Positions 27,073-35,937 of a DNA stretch of 64,000 nucleotides are shown piece by piece (the stretch's first letter is position 1; each line of letters opens with the position of its first letter). The DNA is from Flavobacterium sp. KS-LB2 (lineage in GTDB: Bacteria > Bacteroidota > Bacteroidia > Flavobacteriales > Flavobacteriaceae): assembly GCF_036895565.1 (NCBI RefSeq), contig NZ_CP145904.1, forward strand, positions 1,860,001 to 1,924,000, written 5' to 3'. The translations under genes were made by a program, and so were the position numbers. Under the pieces are notes generated by a model. That model ran no database searches and was not told the origin of the DNA. It saw only the letters and a program-made list of their open reading frames with translations.

Positions 27073-28191
27073 TTATTTTATTCTCTTCTTACGATTGGTT
27101 TCGTAATCTTCAAAAATCATTTCGCCCAGTCCTTTCAATCCGGTGTAAAATGCTTTTCCTTGATTTGATTCGGTGAACTTATTTACAAATTTTTGCAAAT
27201 AAGGATCATTGGCAATCATAAAAGTAGTAATTGGAATGTGTAATTTTCGAGCCTGTTGCGCCTGATTGTAGCACTTATCCACTATGTATTCGTCAAGTCC
27301 ATTGCTATTCATATAATAAGAACCATCTTTTTCGCGCACACAACTCGGTTTTCCATCGGTAATCATGAAAATTTGTTTGTTGGTATTTCGCTTTCGACGT
27401 AAAATGTCCATTGCTAATTGCAAACCGGCAACCGTATTGGTATGAAAAGGGCCTACTTTCAAATATGGTAAATCCCTGATTGCAATGGTCCAAGCATCAT
27501 TCCCAAAAACCAGAATATCTAACGTATCTTTTGGATAACGGGTTGTAATCAATTCAGCAAGAGCCATTGCTACTTTTTTGGCTGGTGTAATTCGGTCTTC
27601 TCCATACAATATCATACTGTGGCTAATATCAATCATCAAAACGGTACTCATTTGGGATTTGTACTGGGTTTCTTCAACAACCAAATCATTTTCGGTCAAC
27701 ATAAAATCGGCTACTCCATTATTGATTTGGGCATTGCGTAAACTCTCAGTCAATGAAATTCGCTCCAATCCATCTCCAAAATGAAATTCCCGAAATTCAC
27801 CAGTATGTTCATCTCCGTTACCGGAATGTTTTGTTTTGTGATTCCCGCTTCCCGATCGTTTTAAGTTACCAAAGATGTTATCTAAAGCTTGTTGCCGAAT
27901 GGCACGCTCCGTCTTAGCAGTAATTCCAATTCCCGAAGTTCCATCGTCTTTGAGTTCGTCACGGATGTAGCCTTTTTTCTTTAAATCTTCTATAAAATCA
28001 TCGATGGTGTAGTGTTCATCGGTGAGTTTATATTCTTTATCTAATTCACGCAACCAATCGATTGCTTCATCAAAATCTCCCGAAGTATGCGTAATTAACT
28101 CTTTGAAAATACCAAAGAGTTTATCAAACGGAGATTGAAATGGTGCTTCGTATTGCTTGAAATAAAATCCTTTTTTATTGTCATTTTTCAT
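27073..28191 (-). CDS. VWA domain protein, partner of MoxR-type ATPase
   Basis: A 372-residue soluble protein. The first 170 residues are a helical, charged region with a Gly/His-rich linker (GSGNHKTKHSGNGDEHTGEF). The von Willebrand A domain starts at STVLMIDISHSMIL, with the metal-binding DxSxS motif at Asp188, Ser190 and Ser192. KQIFMITDGKPSC carries the later MIDAS Asp. The ATG at 28191 is chosen over a TTG two codons upstream. It lies directly before the ATPase gene and is very likely co-transcribed with it. No signal peptide or membrane anchor is visible, so the pair acts in the cytoplasm. Confidence 0.88.
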   Translation of the reverse strand: MKNDNKKGFYFKQYEAPFQSPFDKLFGIFKELITHTSGDFDEAIDWLRELDKEYKLTDEHYTIDDFIEDLKKKGYIRDELKDDGTSGIGITAKTERAIRQQALDNIFGNLKRSGSGNHKTKHSGNGDEHTGEFREFHFGDGLERISLTESLRNAQINNGVADFMLTENDLVVEETQYKSQMSTVLMIDISHSMILYGEDRITPAKKVAMALAELITTRYPKDTLDILVFGNDAWTIAIRDLPYLKVGPFHTNTVAGLQLAMDILRRKRNTNKQIFMITDGKPSCVREKDGSYYMNSNGLDEYIVDKCYNQAQQARKLHIPITTFMIANDPYLQKFVNKFTESNQGKAFYTGLKGLGEMIFEDYETNRKKRIK

Positions 28192-28283
28192 AGACAATAA
28201 AATTACATTAATAAAAAATGTACTCCGTACAAACGTTTATTAATTTTTAGTTAAAACCAATACTATAAAAAAATATACTGAAG

Positions 28284-28667
28284 CTAATTAAAAAATTGTC
28301 CATCCACATAGAACCAACTTCCTTTTTCGAGTTTGAAAGTCGAAAGTTCATGATGAATTTGTTTTTGAAGTTTGCTGTCTAAAAAATAAGCTTTGAATTC
28401 CACCGTATTTTCTGTAGCATTTATAATTTCTAATTGAAGCCATTGATTACTAGTTGCCCATTTTAGAATTTCAGATTTCGAATAAAACTTTCGCTCGGAA
28501 ATATGGGTTGTAGCCAACAAGTAATCAGCTTGATGCGTTGCATACGCTGAATAACGGGAGCGCATTAATTCTAAAGCTGTTGTTGCTTTTTTAGTCCCAC
28601 TAATAAATGCTTCGCAACATTCCGAGGTGTTTTTTTGAGAACCACAATAGCATTTTATAGGTATCAT
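28284..28667 (-). CDS. YchJ family protein (UPF0225)
   Basis: A 127-residue protein with the YchJ layout. An N-terminal SEC-C-like metal motif (CYCGSQKNTSECC, residues 6-18) is followed by the NTF2-like domain with ALELMRSRYSAYATHQADYL and VEFKAYFLD. The usual second C-terminal SEC-C motif of longer members is absent, so this is the short form. Its function is unknown. It follows the 76-residue acidic protein gene by about 30 bases on the same strand. Confidence 0.85.
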   Translation of the reverse strand: MIPIKCYCGSQKNTSECCEAFISGTKKATTALELMRSRYSAYATHQADYLLATTHISERKFYSKSEILKWATSNQWLQLEIINATENTVEFKAYFLDSKLQKQIHHELSTFKLEKGSWFYVDGQFFN

Positions 28668-28697
28668 TTTATATTTAAAAGTAGAAAATACTAGGAG

Positions 28698-28928
28698 TTA
28701 TAATTGTCCATCAAGTGCAATTATTTTTTGTTGCAATTGATTCAATAATACTTGATACTTACTGATTTCGATAAGATCTTCATCTTCTTCTGCAAAGTCT
28801 AGCAATTCATCTAAATCTTCGCTAATATCAACCAATTTATTATTAGCTTCTTTGCCATTTTTAGCAGCTATTAAATCAATCAGTTCTTGTATGCCTTTTT
28901 TTAAATCTGCAAATTTATTATTTCCCAT
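28698..28928 (-). CDS. Small acidic protein, hypothetical
   Basis: A 76-residue protein rich in Glu, Asp and Leu (DISEDLDELLDFAEEDEDLI near residues 48-67), predicted to be all helical and possibly coiled-coil. I recognise no family. It starts with ATG and sits between the YchJ gene and a 49-residue basic protein gene, with gaps of 30 and 6 bases, so it is likely a member of one operon. Function unknown. Confidence 0.6.
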   Translation of the reverse strand: MGNNKFADLKKGIQELIDLIAAKNGKEANNKLVDISEDLDELLDFAEEDEDLIEISKYQVLLNQLQQKIIALDGQL

Positions 28929-28934
28929 CTTAAA

Positions 28935-29084
28935 TTATTTTTGTGAAGCTTTACTTTCGTTAAACTTTTTTGTGATTTCCTTTAATTTTTCTTTACGCAA
29001 CGCTTCGGCTTGTTTTACTTTATCTTGTGCTTTGTGCAACTTATCGTTATGCTTCTTTATATTTCTTTCGTTATTGCGTCCCAT
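28935..29084 (-). CDS. Small basic protein, 49 residues
   Basis: A short minus-strand frame from ATG 29084 to TAA 28935 encodes a 49-residue protein starting MGRNNERNIKKHNDKLHKAQ and ending KFNESKASQK. It is Lys-rich and helical. It ends 6 bases before the start of the acidic 76-residue gene, so the two are probably co-translated and could bind each other as a basic-acidic pair (inference). The tight spacing and protein-like composition support it being real despite its length. Confidence 0.55.
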   Translation of the reverse strand: MGRNNERNIKKHNDKLHKAQDKVKQAEALRKEKLKEITKKFNESKASQK

Positions 29085-29442
29085 TTGTTTTTATTTTAAA
29101 ATTATCAAATCAATTTCAATCTTACAATTACTGCAAAGTTCGGGTTATTTATTGTAATTCGAATTGTTTTTGATTGTAGAGTTCAACTTTTTAAAATAGT
29201 CATTTAATTATCAATGCGGCATACTATGATAATTTTTATTATTTTTAACAATCGATTATAATTTATTAGATAAATTTTAGTTTTTATATAATTTTTGAGG
29301 AAAGATTAAATACGATTTACTATTAAAAGCATTTTAAGAGGCTAAAAACTAATAATTTAACTATAATATTAAAAAATTATGCAGTTATCTTATTTTTATT
29401 TACATTTATTTAATTAAAAATTCAGTTTTCTCAATTCTCCAA
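29085..29442. other. Intergenic stretch, no gene seen
   Basis: A very AT-rich gap between two divergently read genes. I find no promoter with both elements, no RNA gene and no repeat above background. Confidence 0.6.
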
Positions 29443-32295
29443 ATGGCGCAAATGGACAATAAAAAATACCCAAATTTTATCAATTGGTTCTTGAGTAAAC
29501 CGAAAACTACTGGTTTCATCACCTTCTTATTCCTTAGCTATATTACAGGATTAATTGTCTCTCAACAATACCAATTAATAAAAGAAGATGAGGAACAAGA
29601 GATGAATAACATTCTTCATATTGTACATCAAAATATAGAACAATCCCTTAAAAACTGTTACACAACCACATTAACATTAGCATTAACCATTAACGACAAA
29701 GGTGTTCCAGAAAACTTTGATTATGTAGGTAAAAAGTTAATGGAATCAAACAGCAGCATAAATGCCGTACAATTAGTCCCTAACGGAGTAATTAAATACA
29801 TCTATCCTTTGAGCGGTAATGAAGCAGCATTAAATTTAAATATCCTAACCGAACCTAATCTTAAAGACGAAGCTTTAAAATCCGTTGCGAGCCAAAAAAT
29901 GTATTTTGCTGGTCCTTTAAAGTTAAAGCAAGGCGGTATGGGCATTGTTGGGAGATTTCCTGTTTTTAGAAACAATAAATTTTGGGGATTTTCGGCTGTC
30001 ATTATCAAATTAGATAATTTATTGAGAACTTCAGGAATTAATAATGTTAATAATTCTAAATATTATTTTCAATTTTCAAAGCAAAATCCAACCACTAAAG
30101 AAGAAGTTTTCTACTTGTCCAATAAAAGTGATTTTTCTAAAAAATACAATATCTCAACCACTATTCCTGATGCAGATTGGAAATTATACTTAATATCTAA
30201 ACATGAGAATTATTTATATGCCCAAATTCTAATTCCTGGAATTATAGGCCTGATTTTAGCGGCACTTTTTGGTGTTTTGATTTACACTTTATTAAAAATT
30301 CCTGAAGAGCTACAATCTTTAGTAAATATTCAAGCCAAAAAACTTTTTAATTCTGAAATAAAATTTGAGGCTATTTTTGATCAAGCAGCTGTAGGAATAG
30401 CTCATATCGATTCAGCTACAGGTAATTTTATAGAAATCAATAGCCAATTTTGCAAATTACTTGGCTATTCTGAAAAAGAAATGAAAGAAAAGAGTTTTCA
30501 ATCAATAACACATCCTGATGATTTAGCAGCTGATTTATTAAATTTAAAACAATTACTGTCCGGAAAAATAAAAGAATATACTATTGAAAAACGATATTAC
30601 ACTAAATCTGGTACTATCATTTGGGTAAATCTTTCTGTTTCACCTTTGTCTAAAAAAGATAAAAAATTGACTTCACTAATCTCTATAGTCGAAGATATTT
30701 CTTTACGAAAAGAAGCCGAAAAATTAATCAAGAAAAGTGAAACCCGATTCAAAAGTCTATTTGATGATTCCCCAATACCGATGTGGGAAACGGACTATTC
30801 CGATGTTAAAAAGCATCTTGAAAAATTAAATCTTATCAATGAAAGTCCGGAAACTGTTTCTCTTTATTTAAAAATGCATCCTGATGTAGTTTTTGAATGT
30901 TTGAATTTAGTAAAACTCATTGATGTAAATGAAATGTGTTTAAATCTGCACAAGGTTAAATCTAAAGACGAATTGATCACTACGGCAATTTCACAAACAT
31001 CTGAAAGTATAATTGCTGATGGTTTTATAAAACAAATAATTGCTATTACTCAAAGAGAGAATCAATTGATTGCGGATTCCAAAATGAAAAATACTGACGG
31101 TGAATATCGAGATATAAACTTAAGATGGAATGTAATTCGTGGATATGAAAAATCATTGGAAAGAGTTATAATTTCTACAGAAGACATTACGGAGCGAAAA
31201 TTATCCGAAAATATAATTCTTCACTCACAACAACGAATTGAATCCTTAATTAACACAATCGATGGTATCGTTTGGGAATGTAATGCAAAAACCTTTGCCT
31301 TCAATTTTATCAGTCAAAAAGTAGAAAAAATATTGGGCTATACGGCAGCAGAATGGCTGGAAAGCAAAACTTTTTGGGCTGATCATATTCACCCCGAAGA
31401 CAGACAGTGGACGACCGATTATTGCGCTTTAAAAAGCAGCGAAAATTTAAATCACGATTTTGAATATCGGATGATAGCTAAGAATGGAGCTGTTGTTTGG
31501 TTAAGAGATATTGTAAATGTAATTTCTGAAAACGACCAAGCTATTAGTTTACGTGGAATCATGATTGATATTACAACAACAAAAGAAGCCGAGAAAAATT
31601 TAAGTGACTCTTTTAATTTAGTGACCGAACAAAACAAGAGATTACTTAACTTTTCCTATATCGTTTCTCACAATTTACGATCGCATACCAGTAATATTGC
31701 ATCGATTATGGAATTAATAGAATCTTCTGAATCTGAAGATGAAAAAAATGAAATGATTCAATTATTAAAATCTGTTTCAAATTCCTTAAATGAAACTATG
31801 ATTCACCTAAACGAAGTCATTAATATAAGGACGAATATAGGTTTAGTATCAGAATCATTAAATTTACAGCACTATCTAGAAACTGTTCAAACAGTTCTTT
31901 CAGAACAAATAAACTCAAAAAATGTTTGTATTTCCACTATCATGCCTGATGATGTGATGATAAATTATAATCCAGCTTATCTCGAAAGTATTCTATACAA
32001 TATAATTTCGAACTCTATTAGATACAGTCACCCAGAACGCAAACCAAATATTATTATTAAGTGGATTAATGAAGACGGAAATAAAATTCTTCAAATTTCG
32101 GATAATGGTGTGGGGATTGACCTTGTTAAAAATGCTGATAAAATTTTTGGAATGTATAAAACATTCAGCAACAATTCCGACTCAAAAGGAATTGGATTAT
32201 TTATTACAAAAAATCAAATTGATGCCATGGGTGGAAACATCACTGTAGAAAGTGAACCCAATATAGGAACAACATTTAAAATCTATATCCAATGA
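29443..32295 (+). CDS. CHASE/PAS sensor histidine kinase
   Basis: A 950-residue membrane kinase. An N-terminal membrane segment (TTGFITFLFLSYITGLIV, near residue 20) precedes a CHASE-like periplasmic domain (to about 255), and a second membrane segment lies near 265-283 (ILIPGIIGLILAALFGVLIY). Three PAS regions follow, near 305-420, 430-585 and 590-720. The HisKA-like phosphoacceptor is His743 in YIVSHNLRSH. The ATPase has NIISNSIRYSHP (N box), ISDNGVGID (G1) and GIGLFITKNQ (G2). The stop overlaps the start of a receiver gene (ATGA). The kinase and receiver therefore form one two-component unit. The signal sensed is unknown. Confidence 0.92.
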   Translation: MAQMDNKKYPNFINWFLSKPKTTGFITFLFLSYITGLIVSQQYQLIKEDEEQEMNNILHIVHQNIEQSLKNCYTTTLTLALTINDKGVPENFDYVGKKLMESNSSINAVQLVPNGVIKYIYPLSGNEAALNLNILTEPNLKDEALKSVASQKMYFAGPLKLKQGGMGIVGRFPVFRNNKFWGFSAVIIKLDNLLRTSGINNVNNSKYYFQFSKQNPTTKEEVFYLSNKSDFSKKYNISTTIPDADWKLYLISKHENYLYAQILIPGIIGLILAALFGVLIYTLLKIPEELQSLVNIQAKKLFNSEIKFEAIFDQAAVGIAHIDSATGNFIEINSQFCKLLGYSEKEMKEKSFQSITHPDDLAADLLNLKQLLSGKIKEYTIEKRYYTKSGTIIWVNLSVSPLSKKDKKLTSLISIVEDISLRKEAEKLIKKSETRFKSLFDDSPIPMWETDYSDVKKHLEKLNLINESPETVSLYLKMHPDVVFECLNLVKLIDVNEMCLNLHKVKSKDELITTAISQTSESIIADGFIKQIIAITQRENQLIADSKMKNTDGEYRDINLRWNVIRGYEKSLERVIISTEDITERKLSENIILHSQQRIESLINTIDGIVWECNAKTFAFNFISQKVEKILGYTAAEWLESKTFWADHIHPEDRQWTTDYCALKSSENLNHDFEYRMIAKNGAVVWLRDIVNVISENDQAISLRGIMIDITTTKEAEKNLSDSFNLVTEQNKRLLNFSYIVSHNLRSHTSNIASIMELIESSESEDEKNEMIQLLKSVSNSLNETMIHLNEVINIRTNIGLVSESLNLQHYLETVQTVLSEQINSKNVCISTIMPDDVMINYNPAYLESILYNIISNSIRYSHPERKPNIIIKWINEDGNKILQISDNGVGIDLVKNADKIFGMYKTFSNNSDSKGIGLFITKNQIDAMGGNITVESEPNIGTTFKIYIQ

Positions 32296-32690
32296 CAAAA
32301 AAAGCAATCTGGGTAATCGATGATGATGCTATTTATCAAATTATCATCAATAAGATTATTCAACGATCTGAATTATTTTCGACTACCACTTCTTTCAAGA
32401 ACGGAAAAGAAGCGATAGATAACTTGCATGACACCTTAAATAATAACAGTGAAGCACTTCCAGATATCATCTTACTAGATATTAATATGCCAATTATGGA
32501 TGGTTGGGAATTTATGGAAAAAATGGGCTTGATAAAATCAAAATTCAGTAAAAACGTCACCGTTTATATTGTAAGTTCCTCTATTGCTAGTGAAGACAAG
32601 AACAAATCCAAAACGTATTCGGACATTTTAGGATATTTATCCAAACCTGTTACTATGCTTGATTTAGAATTAATTGCTTTAAAGGATTAA
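32292..32690 (+). CDS. Single-domain response regulator
   Basis: A 132-residue CheY-like receiver. The acidic pocket is Asp10-Asp12 (VIDDDA), the phosphoacceptor Asp63 (LLDINMPIMDG), the switch Ser95 (VSSS) and the conserved Lys118 (YLSKPV). It has no output domain, so it must act through protein partners or as a phosphorelay step. It overlaps the kinase gene by 4 bases (ATGA) and is its likely partner. It is the last gene of the unit. Confidence 0.93.
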   Translation: MTKKAIWVIDDDAIYQIIINKIIQRSELFSTTTSFKNGKEAIDNLHDTLNNNSEALPDIILLDINMPIMDGWEFMEKMGLIKSKFSKNVTVYIVSSSIASEDKNKSKTYSDILGYLSKPVTMLDLELIALKD

Positions 32691-32724
32691 AAAAACAGTA
32701 TTTTGAGTACATCAACTATTCGTT

Positions 32725-33270
32725 TTAATTCAATTCTCTTTTTATTTCTTCCAAAGATTTATTGGTGAATATTAATTCATCAATAATCTTTTTCCTCAAA
32801 ACTTCTAAATCATCATAATCAAAATACTTAGCCCATGAAGTCAGATTAAATAAATTACGAACTTGTTTGATTCTTTTTGCTGTTTCAAAACTAGTTCTAA
32901 GTAGGGCTTTATGATCGTAATTTGGATTTTTTTTATGCTGATAATTAACTGTTTTCTTTAGATAATTAGCTTCTAAGTAATACAACTCATCGACCGCATT
33001 ATCTGGATAAAAAGTAGTCCAAGGAGCAAAACCTAGTTTAATTTTAGAAACGGTTTCAGGTTCCAATGGCTCCAAGCGCCATTTGCTATTAGCCAATCGC
33101 CCCCAATGATTTGACAAACGATACATTCCTATTTTAGTATAATAATATTTGCTTCCTGATTTACTATCATATTGAAGTTCTAATCCATTTATGCTATCCA
33201 GAGGTACTTCGTGAAAGACACAAAAAGTATTTTTAAAGGAGTTAGGATTGGGACGAAATATTTTTTCCAT
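32725..33270 (-). CDS. Hypothetical protein
   Basis: A 181-residue soluble protein that I do not recognise. It starts MEKIFRPNPNSFKNTFCVFH and contains GMYRLSNHWGRLANSKWRLE near residue 48 and a basic helical C-terminal half. The ATG at 33270 is preferred over an earlier one 42 bases upstream, because the protein-like composition begins there. It has no signal peptide or membrane segment. It stands alone between the two-component unit and a divergent small gene. Confidence 0.6.
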   Translation of the reverse strand: MEKIFRPNPNSFKNTFCVFHEVPLDSINGLELQYDSKSGSKYYYTKIGMYRLSNHWGRLANSKWRLEPLEPETVSKIKLGFAPWTTFYPDNAVDELYYLEANYLKKTVNYQHKKNPNYDHKALLRTSFETAKRIKQVRNLFNLTSWAKYFDYDDLEVLRKKIIDELIFTNKSLEEIKRELN

Positions 33271-33361
33271 TAAACAAAGGTAATCAGAAAGTCTAAAATA
33301 GAAAAAAGACAATTAATATTTGATTAACTTTGCCCACTAGAATTAGTAAAATAAATTGATT

Positions 33362-33607
33362 ATGACCAAAGCTTCTGAAGAAAGAATGTTACAAAAGGGT
33401 GTTTACACTGGAATTATGGAAAAAGATGAGAACAACAACTTTTTTTGTGGTGAATATCTTTTAGACTATAAAATGGCCCAAAAACACACTGTTGGTGATT
33501 GGATTACAATAAAATCAATAATTGAAAACCCAAGCGATATAAGTTATAACAAATATCCAAAAAAATCGAAAAACTTCGATAAAGCCAATAATAAACCACA
33601 ACAATAA
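33362..33607 (+). CDS. Small hypothetical protein
   Basis: An 81-residue protein starting MTKASEERMLQKGVYTGIME and ending in a Lys/Asn-rich tail (KNFDKANNKPQQ). The central part, FFCGEYLLDYKMAQKHTVGD, looks folded, but I recognise no family. ATG 33362 is chosen over TTG 33356. The sequence TAACTTTGC at 33324 could be a -7 element, but no -33 is at the right distance. It is probably monocistronic. Function unknown. Confidence 0.55.
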   Translation: MTKASEERMLQKGVYTGIMEKDENNNFFCGEYLLDYKMAQKHTVGDWITIKSIIENPSDISYNKYPKKSKNFDKANNKPQQ

Positions 33608-33699
33608 TAGTTCTCAGTTTACATTTTCAAAAAAAATAGAATACAAATTCTTTTTTTTAAAAATTTTTTTGTGATAAACAAAAAAAATAAAAAAAAGTG

Positions 33700-33708
33700 T
33701 ACCTTTGC
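33700..33708 (+). promoter_or_regulatory. -7 promoter element before the J-domain gene
   Basis: TACCTTTGC matches the Bacteroidota -7 element. The nearest TTTG upstream (33668-33671) is 28 bases away, longer than usual. The leader to the ATG at 33778 is about 65 bases. Confidence 0.35.
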
Positions 33709-33777
33709 AAAAAATTTGTCGATTTTGAAATCAAATCACATTGATTAAAGAGTAAAAGACAAGTAGTTACCTTATTT

Positions 33778-34218
33778 ATGAAAAAAATAGTTGAATACCG
33801 CAAACTGCTAAATGTAGATAAAACTGCAGAGCTAAAAGATTTGAAAACGATATATCGTAATGCGATGAAAGAAGCGCATCCTGACAAATTTCAGGGCGAT
33901 GAAGCTGGATTGAAAGCTGCAGAAGAAAATAGTAAAAAAATCATTGAAGCCTACCACTTTTTGGTAAGTATCAATCCTGAAACTATAAAAGCAAACTTGC
34001 CAGAATATACTGAGACAATCTCGACATCAACAATCACAGATTACAAATTTGTTGAAGGTAGATTAATTATCAACTTTTCAAATGGTAGTGTTTACGAATA
34101 CATTAGCGTGCCTAAAGCTACTTATGTGAAAATGGTAAACGCTGATTCTCCGGGAAGATTTGCAAAAAGACATATCCTAAATTCTTTTACTTGGAGAAAA
34201 ACTATCAACCAAGACTAG
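33778..34218 (+). CDS. J-domain and KTSC domain protein
   Basis: A 146-residue protein with two domains. Residues 1-70 form a DnaJ-like domain (YRKLLNVDKTAELKDLKTIY) with the key HPD at 34-36 (EAHPDKF), which implies stimulation of a DnaK-type ATPase. Residues about 85-143 form a KTSC domain, with LIINFSNGSVYEYISVPKAT and FAKRHILNSFTWRK. KTSC domains are small, often found alone or linked to nucleic acid-related proteins. The J-KTSC combination is compact. It is followed by a strong terminator and so is a single-gene unit. Confidence 0.82.
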   Translation: MKKIVEYRKLLNVDKTAELKDLKTIYRNAMKEAHPDKFQGDEAGLKAAEENSKKIIEAYHFLVSINPETIKANLPEYTETISTSTITDYKFVEGRLIINFSNGSVYEYISVPKATYVKMVNADSPGRFAKRHILNSFTWRKTINQD

Positions 34219-34242
34219 TTTTTACAAAATAAAAAAAGAACT

Positions 34243-34271
34243 AAGCATCCTCTCATCAGGATGCTTTTTTT
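34243..34271 (+). terminator. Terminator of the J-domain gene
   Basis: AAGCATCCT pairs with AGGATGCTT over a 6-base loop, followed by TTTTT. Confidence 0.88.
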
Positions 34272-34453
34272 ATTTTACTACTCAGCATAATATTCTACTA
34301 ACTCCTTTTTAAACAAACAACTACATTATCAACAGATTTATCTAAAAATAAAATCTAGATCAAAAGCAGCTCACATTTACATTGCAAATAAATTGCAAGT
34401 TAGTTGCTAATTAAGAATGAGAAATTATAACAAAAATTTAGGTTCTAAAATAA

Positions 34454-34484
34454 TTTGTATTTTATATTTTTTAAATACTTTTGC
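34454..34484 (+). promoter_or_regulatory. Promoter of the DUF4369-thioredoxin gene
   Basis: TTTG (34454-34457), an 18-base spacer and TACTTTTGC (34476-34484). The -7 is a full match; the spacer is one base short of the usual range. It lies 28 bases before the start codon. Confidence 0.6.
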
Positions 34485-34511
34485 AACCTTAACTTAATTA
34501 ACTAATTAATA

Positions 34512-35678
34512 ATGAAAAAAATAATTTTATTACTTTCGGCTGCTGTTGTTTTAATTTCTTGTAGCAAAGTTGGCAAAGATGAATACATCATTTCAGGGAC
34601 TGCAACAGGAATTGAAAATGGTAAAACGATAATCTTGGAAACTCAAGATGCTACTGGAATGATGTCAGCAAAAGACACTGTAAAAGTTGAAAACGGAAAA
34701 TTCGAAATGAAAGGAACAATTACTGAGCCTTCATTTTATACTATTCAATTAGAAGGAGCTCAAGCTAAAATACCTTTCATATTAGAAAATGGAGAAGTAA
34801 CTATCGCCATTAACAAAGACAGTATTCAAAAATCTAAAGTTTCAGGAACTTACAACAATGATGAATATGTAGCATTCAATGAAGAAATCACTAAAGTTCA
34901 AAAGAAACTTATGGATTTCCAAAGTAAAAACATGAAAGCTATGGAAACTGCTCAACAAACTAAAGATACAGTTGTTATCAATAAATTGATGCAGGAATTT
35001 TCTAAAATTCAACAAGAAGTAGGTGAAGCTTCTAAAGCTAAATATGTAACTTATGCTGAAACACATCCTAAAGCATTTATCTCTGCTTTGATTATTCAAG
35101 GTATGTTAAATGACCCAACTGCTGATGTTGCAAAATCTGAAAAATTATACAACAGTCTAGAAGAGTCATTGAAAAAAACAAAACCAGGTATAGCTATTAA
35201 AGCTAGACTTGCTGAATTGAAAACGCCTGCTGTAGGAGCTGCACCAGTAGCGCCAGCTGTTGAAGCTAAATGAAGAACAGATTTTTCAGGTCCTAATCCG
35301 CAAGGGAAAGTAATTTCACTAAAGGAAAATTTAGGAAAAGTTACTATAGTTGACTTTTGGGCTTCATGGTGTGGACCATGTAGACAAGAAAACCCAAATG
35401 TTGTAGCAATTTATAAAGAGCTTCACAGCAAAGGCCTGAACATAATTGGAGTATCTCTAGATAAAGATGCCAAAGCGTGGAAAGATGCTATTGCAAAAGA
35501 CAAGCTAACATGGGCTCATGTTTCAAATTTAAAATTTTGGGACGAACCAATAGCTGCTCAATATAAAGTAGAGTCAATACCAGCTACTTTTATTCTGGAC
35601 GCCTCTGGAAATGTAGTTGCAAAAGATTTAAGAGGTGATGCGCTTAGAGCAAAAATTATTGAACTTCTAGCAAAATAA
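34512..35678 (+). pseudogene. DUF4369-thioredoxin lipoprotein split by in-frame TGA
   Basis: The reading frame from ATG 34512 to TAA 35678 is 388 codons with a single internal TGA at 35271-35273 (codon 254). The first part has a lipoprotein signal (LLSAAVVLISC), then a DUF4369 domain (ISGTATGIENGKTIILETQD) and a helical linker ending in an Ala/Pro-rich stretch. After the TGA, in the same frame, comes a complete thioredoxin-like domain: DFSGPNPQGKVISLKENLGK, then VDFWASWCGPCRQENP with the CGPC site, IPATFILDASG, and KIIELLAK. In related proteins the two parts form one periplasmic thiol-disulphide protein. The TGA falls in the linker, not at the active site. It may be a real nonsense mutation, a sequencing error or a readthrough site. 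Confidence 0.75.
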
Positions 35679-35701
35679 ATGCATTTATCCTTATAAAATA
35701 A

Positions 35702-35727
35702 AAAATCTCCCTAGTGGAGATTTTTTT
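35702..35727 (+). terminator. Terminator of the DUF4369-thioredoxin gene
   Basis: AAAATCTCC and GGAGATTTTT pair around a short loop and are followed by more T. It stands after the thioredoxin part, which supports that part belonging to the original gene. Confidence 0.8.
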
Positions 35728-35783
35728 ATTTTATTCAATACCAATAGATTAAAAATAATAGTAAAATTAAGTGCAATTTTAGT

Positions 35784-35814
35784 TTGGAAACTTCAAAACA
35801 GTTTCTATATTTGC
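35784..35814 (+). promoter_or_regulatory. tRNA-Tyr promoter
   Basis: TTG (35784-35786), 19-base spacer, TATATTTGC (35806-35814), then ACCCGG. The start region TTTGCACCC is the same as in the three rrn promoters at the left end. Confidence 0.75.
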
Positions 35815-35851
35815 ACCCGGTTAGCACAACAAGCAATGCTTGTTGAGTCTT

Positions 35852-35932
35852 GGGGAGATACTCAAGCGGCCAACGAGGGCAGACTGTAAATCTGCTGTGT
35901 AAACTTCGCAGGTTCGAATCCTGCTCTCCCCA
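35852..35932 (+). tRNA. tRNA-Tyr (anticodon GTA)
   Basis: An 81-nt class II tRNA with acceptor GGGGAGA/TCTCCCC, discriminator A, and anticodon stem GCAGA/TCTGC around CTGTAAA, giving anticodon GTA. A long variable arm (GTGTAAACTTC) is present and the T arm contains GGTTCGAATCC. No CCA is encoded. Confidence 0.97.
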
Positions 35933-35937
35933 CTAAA

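Noticed and set aside
35271..35273. Recoding of TGA as selenocysteine or tryptophan in the thioredoxin gene
   Set aside because: The codon lies in a linker, not at the CGPC site, no SECIS-like hairpin follows directly, and many other genes here end with TGA in the normal way (for example gene ends at 32295, 45517 and 62076).
34512..35273. Reading the first part as a complete 253-residue protein and the second as a separate thioredoxin gene
   Set aside because: The second part has no start codon near it, stays in the same frame, and the terminator lies after it; one split gene is simpler.
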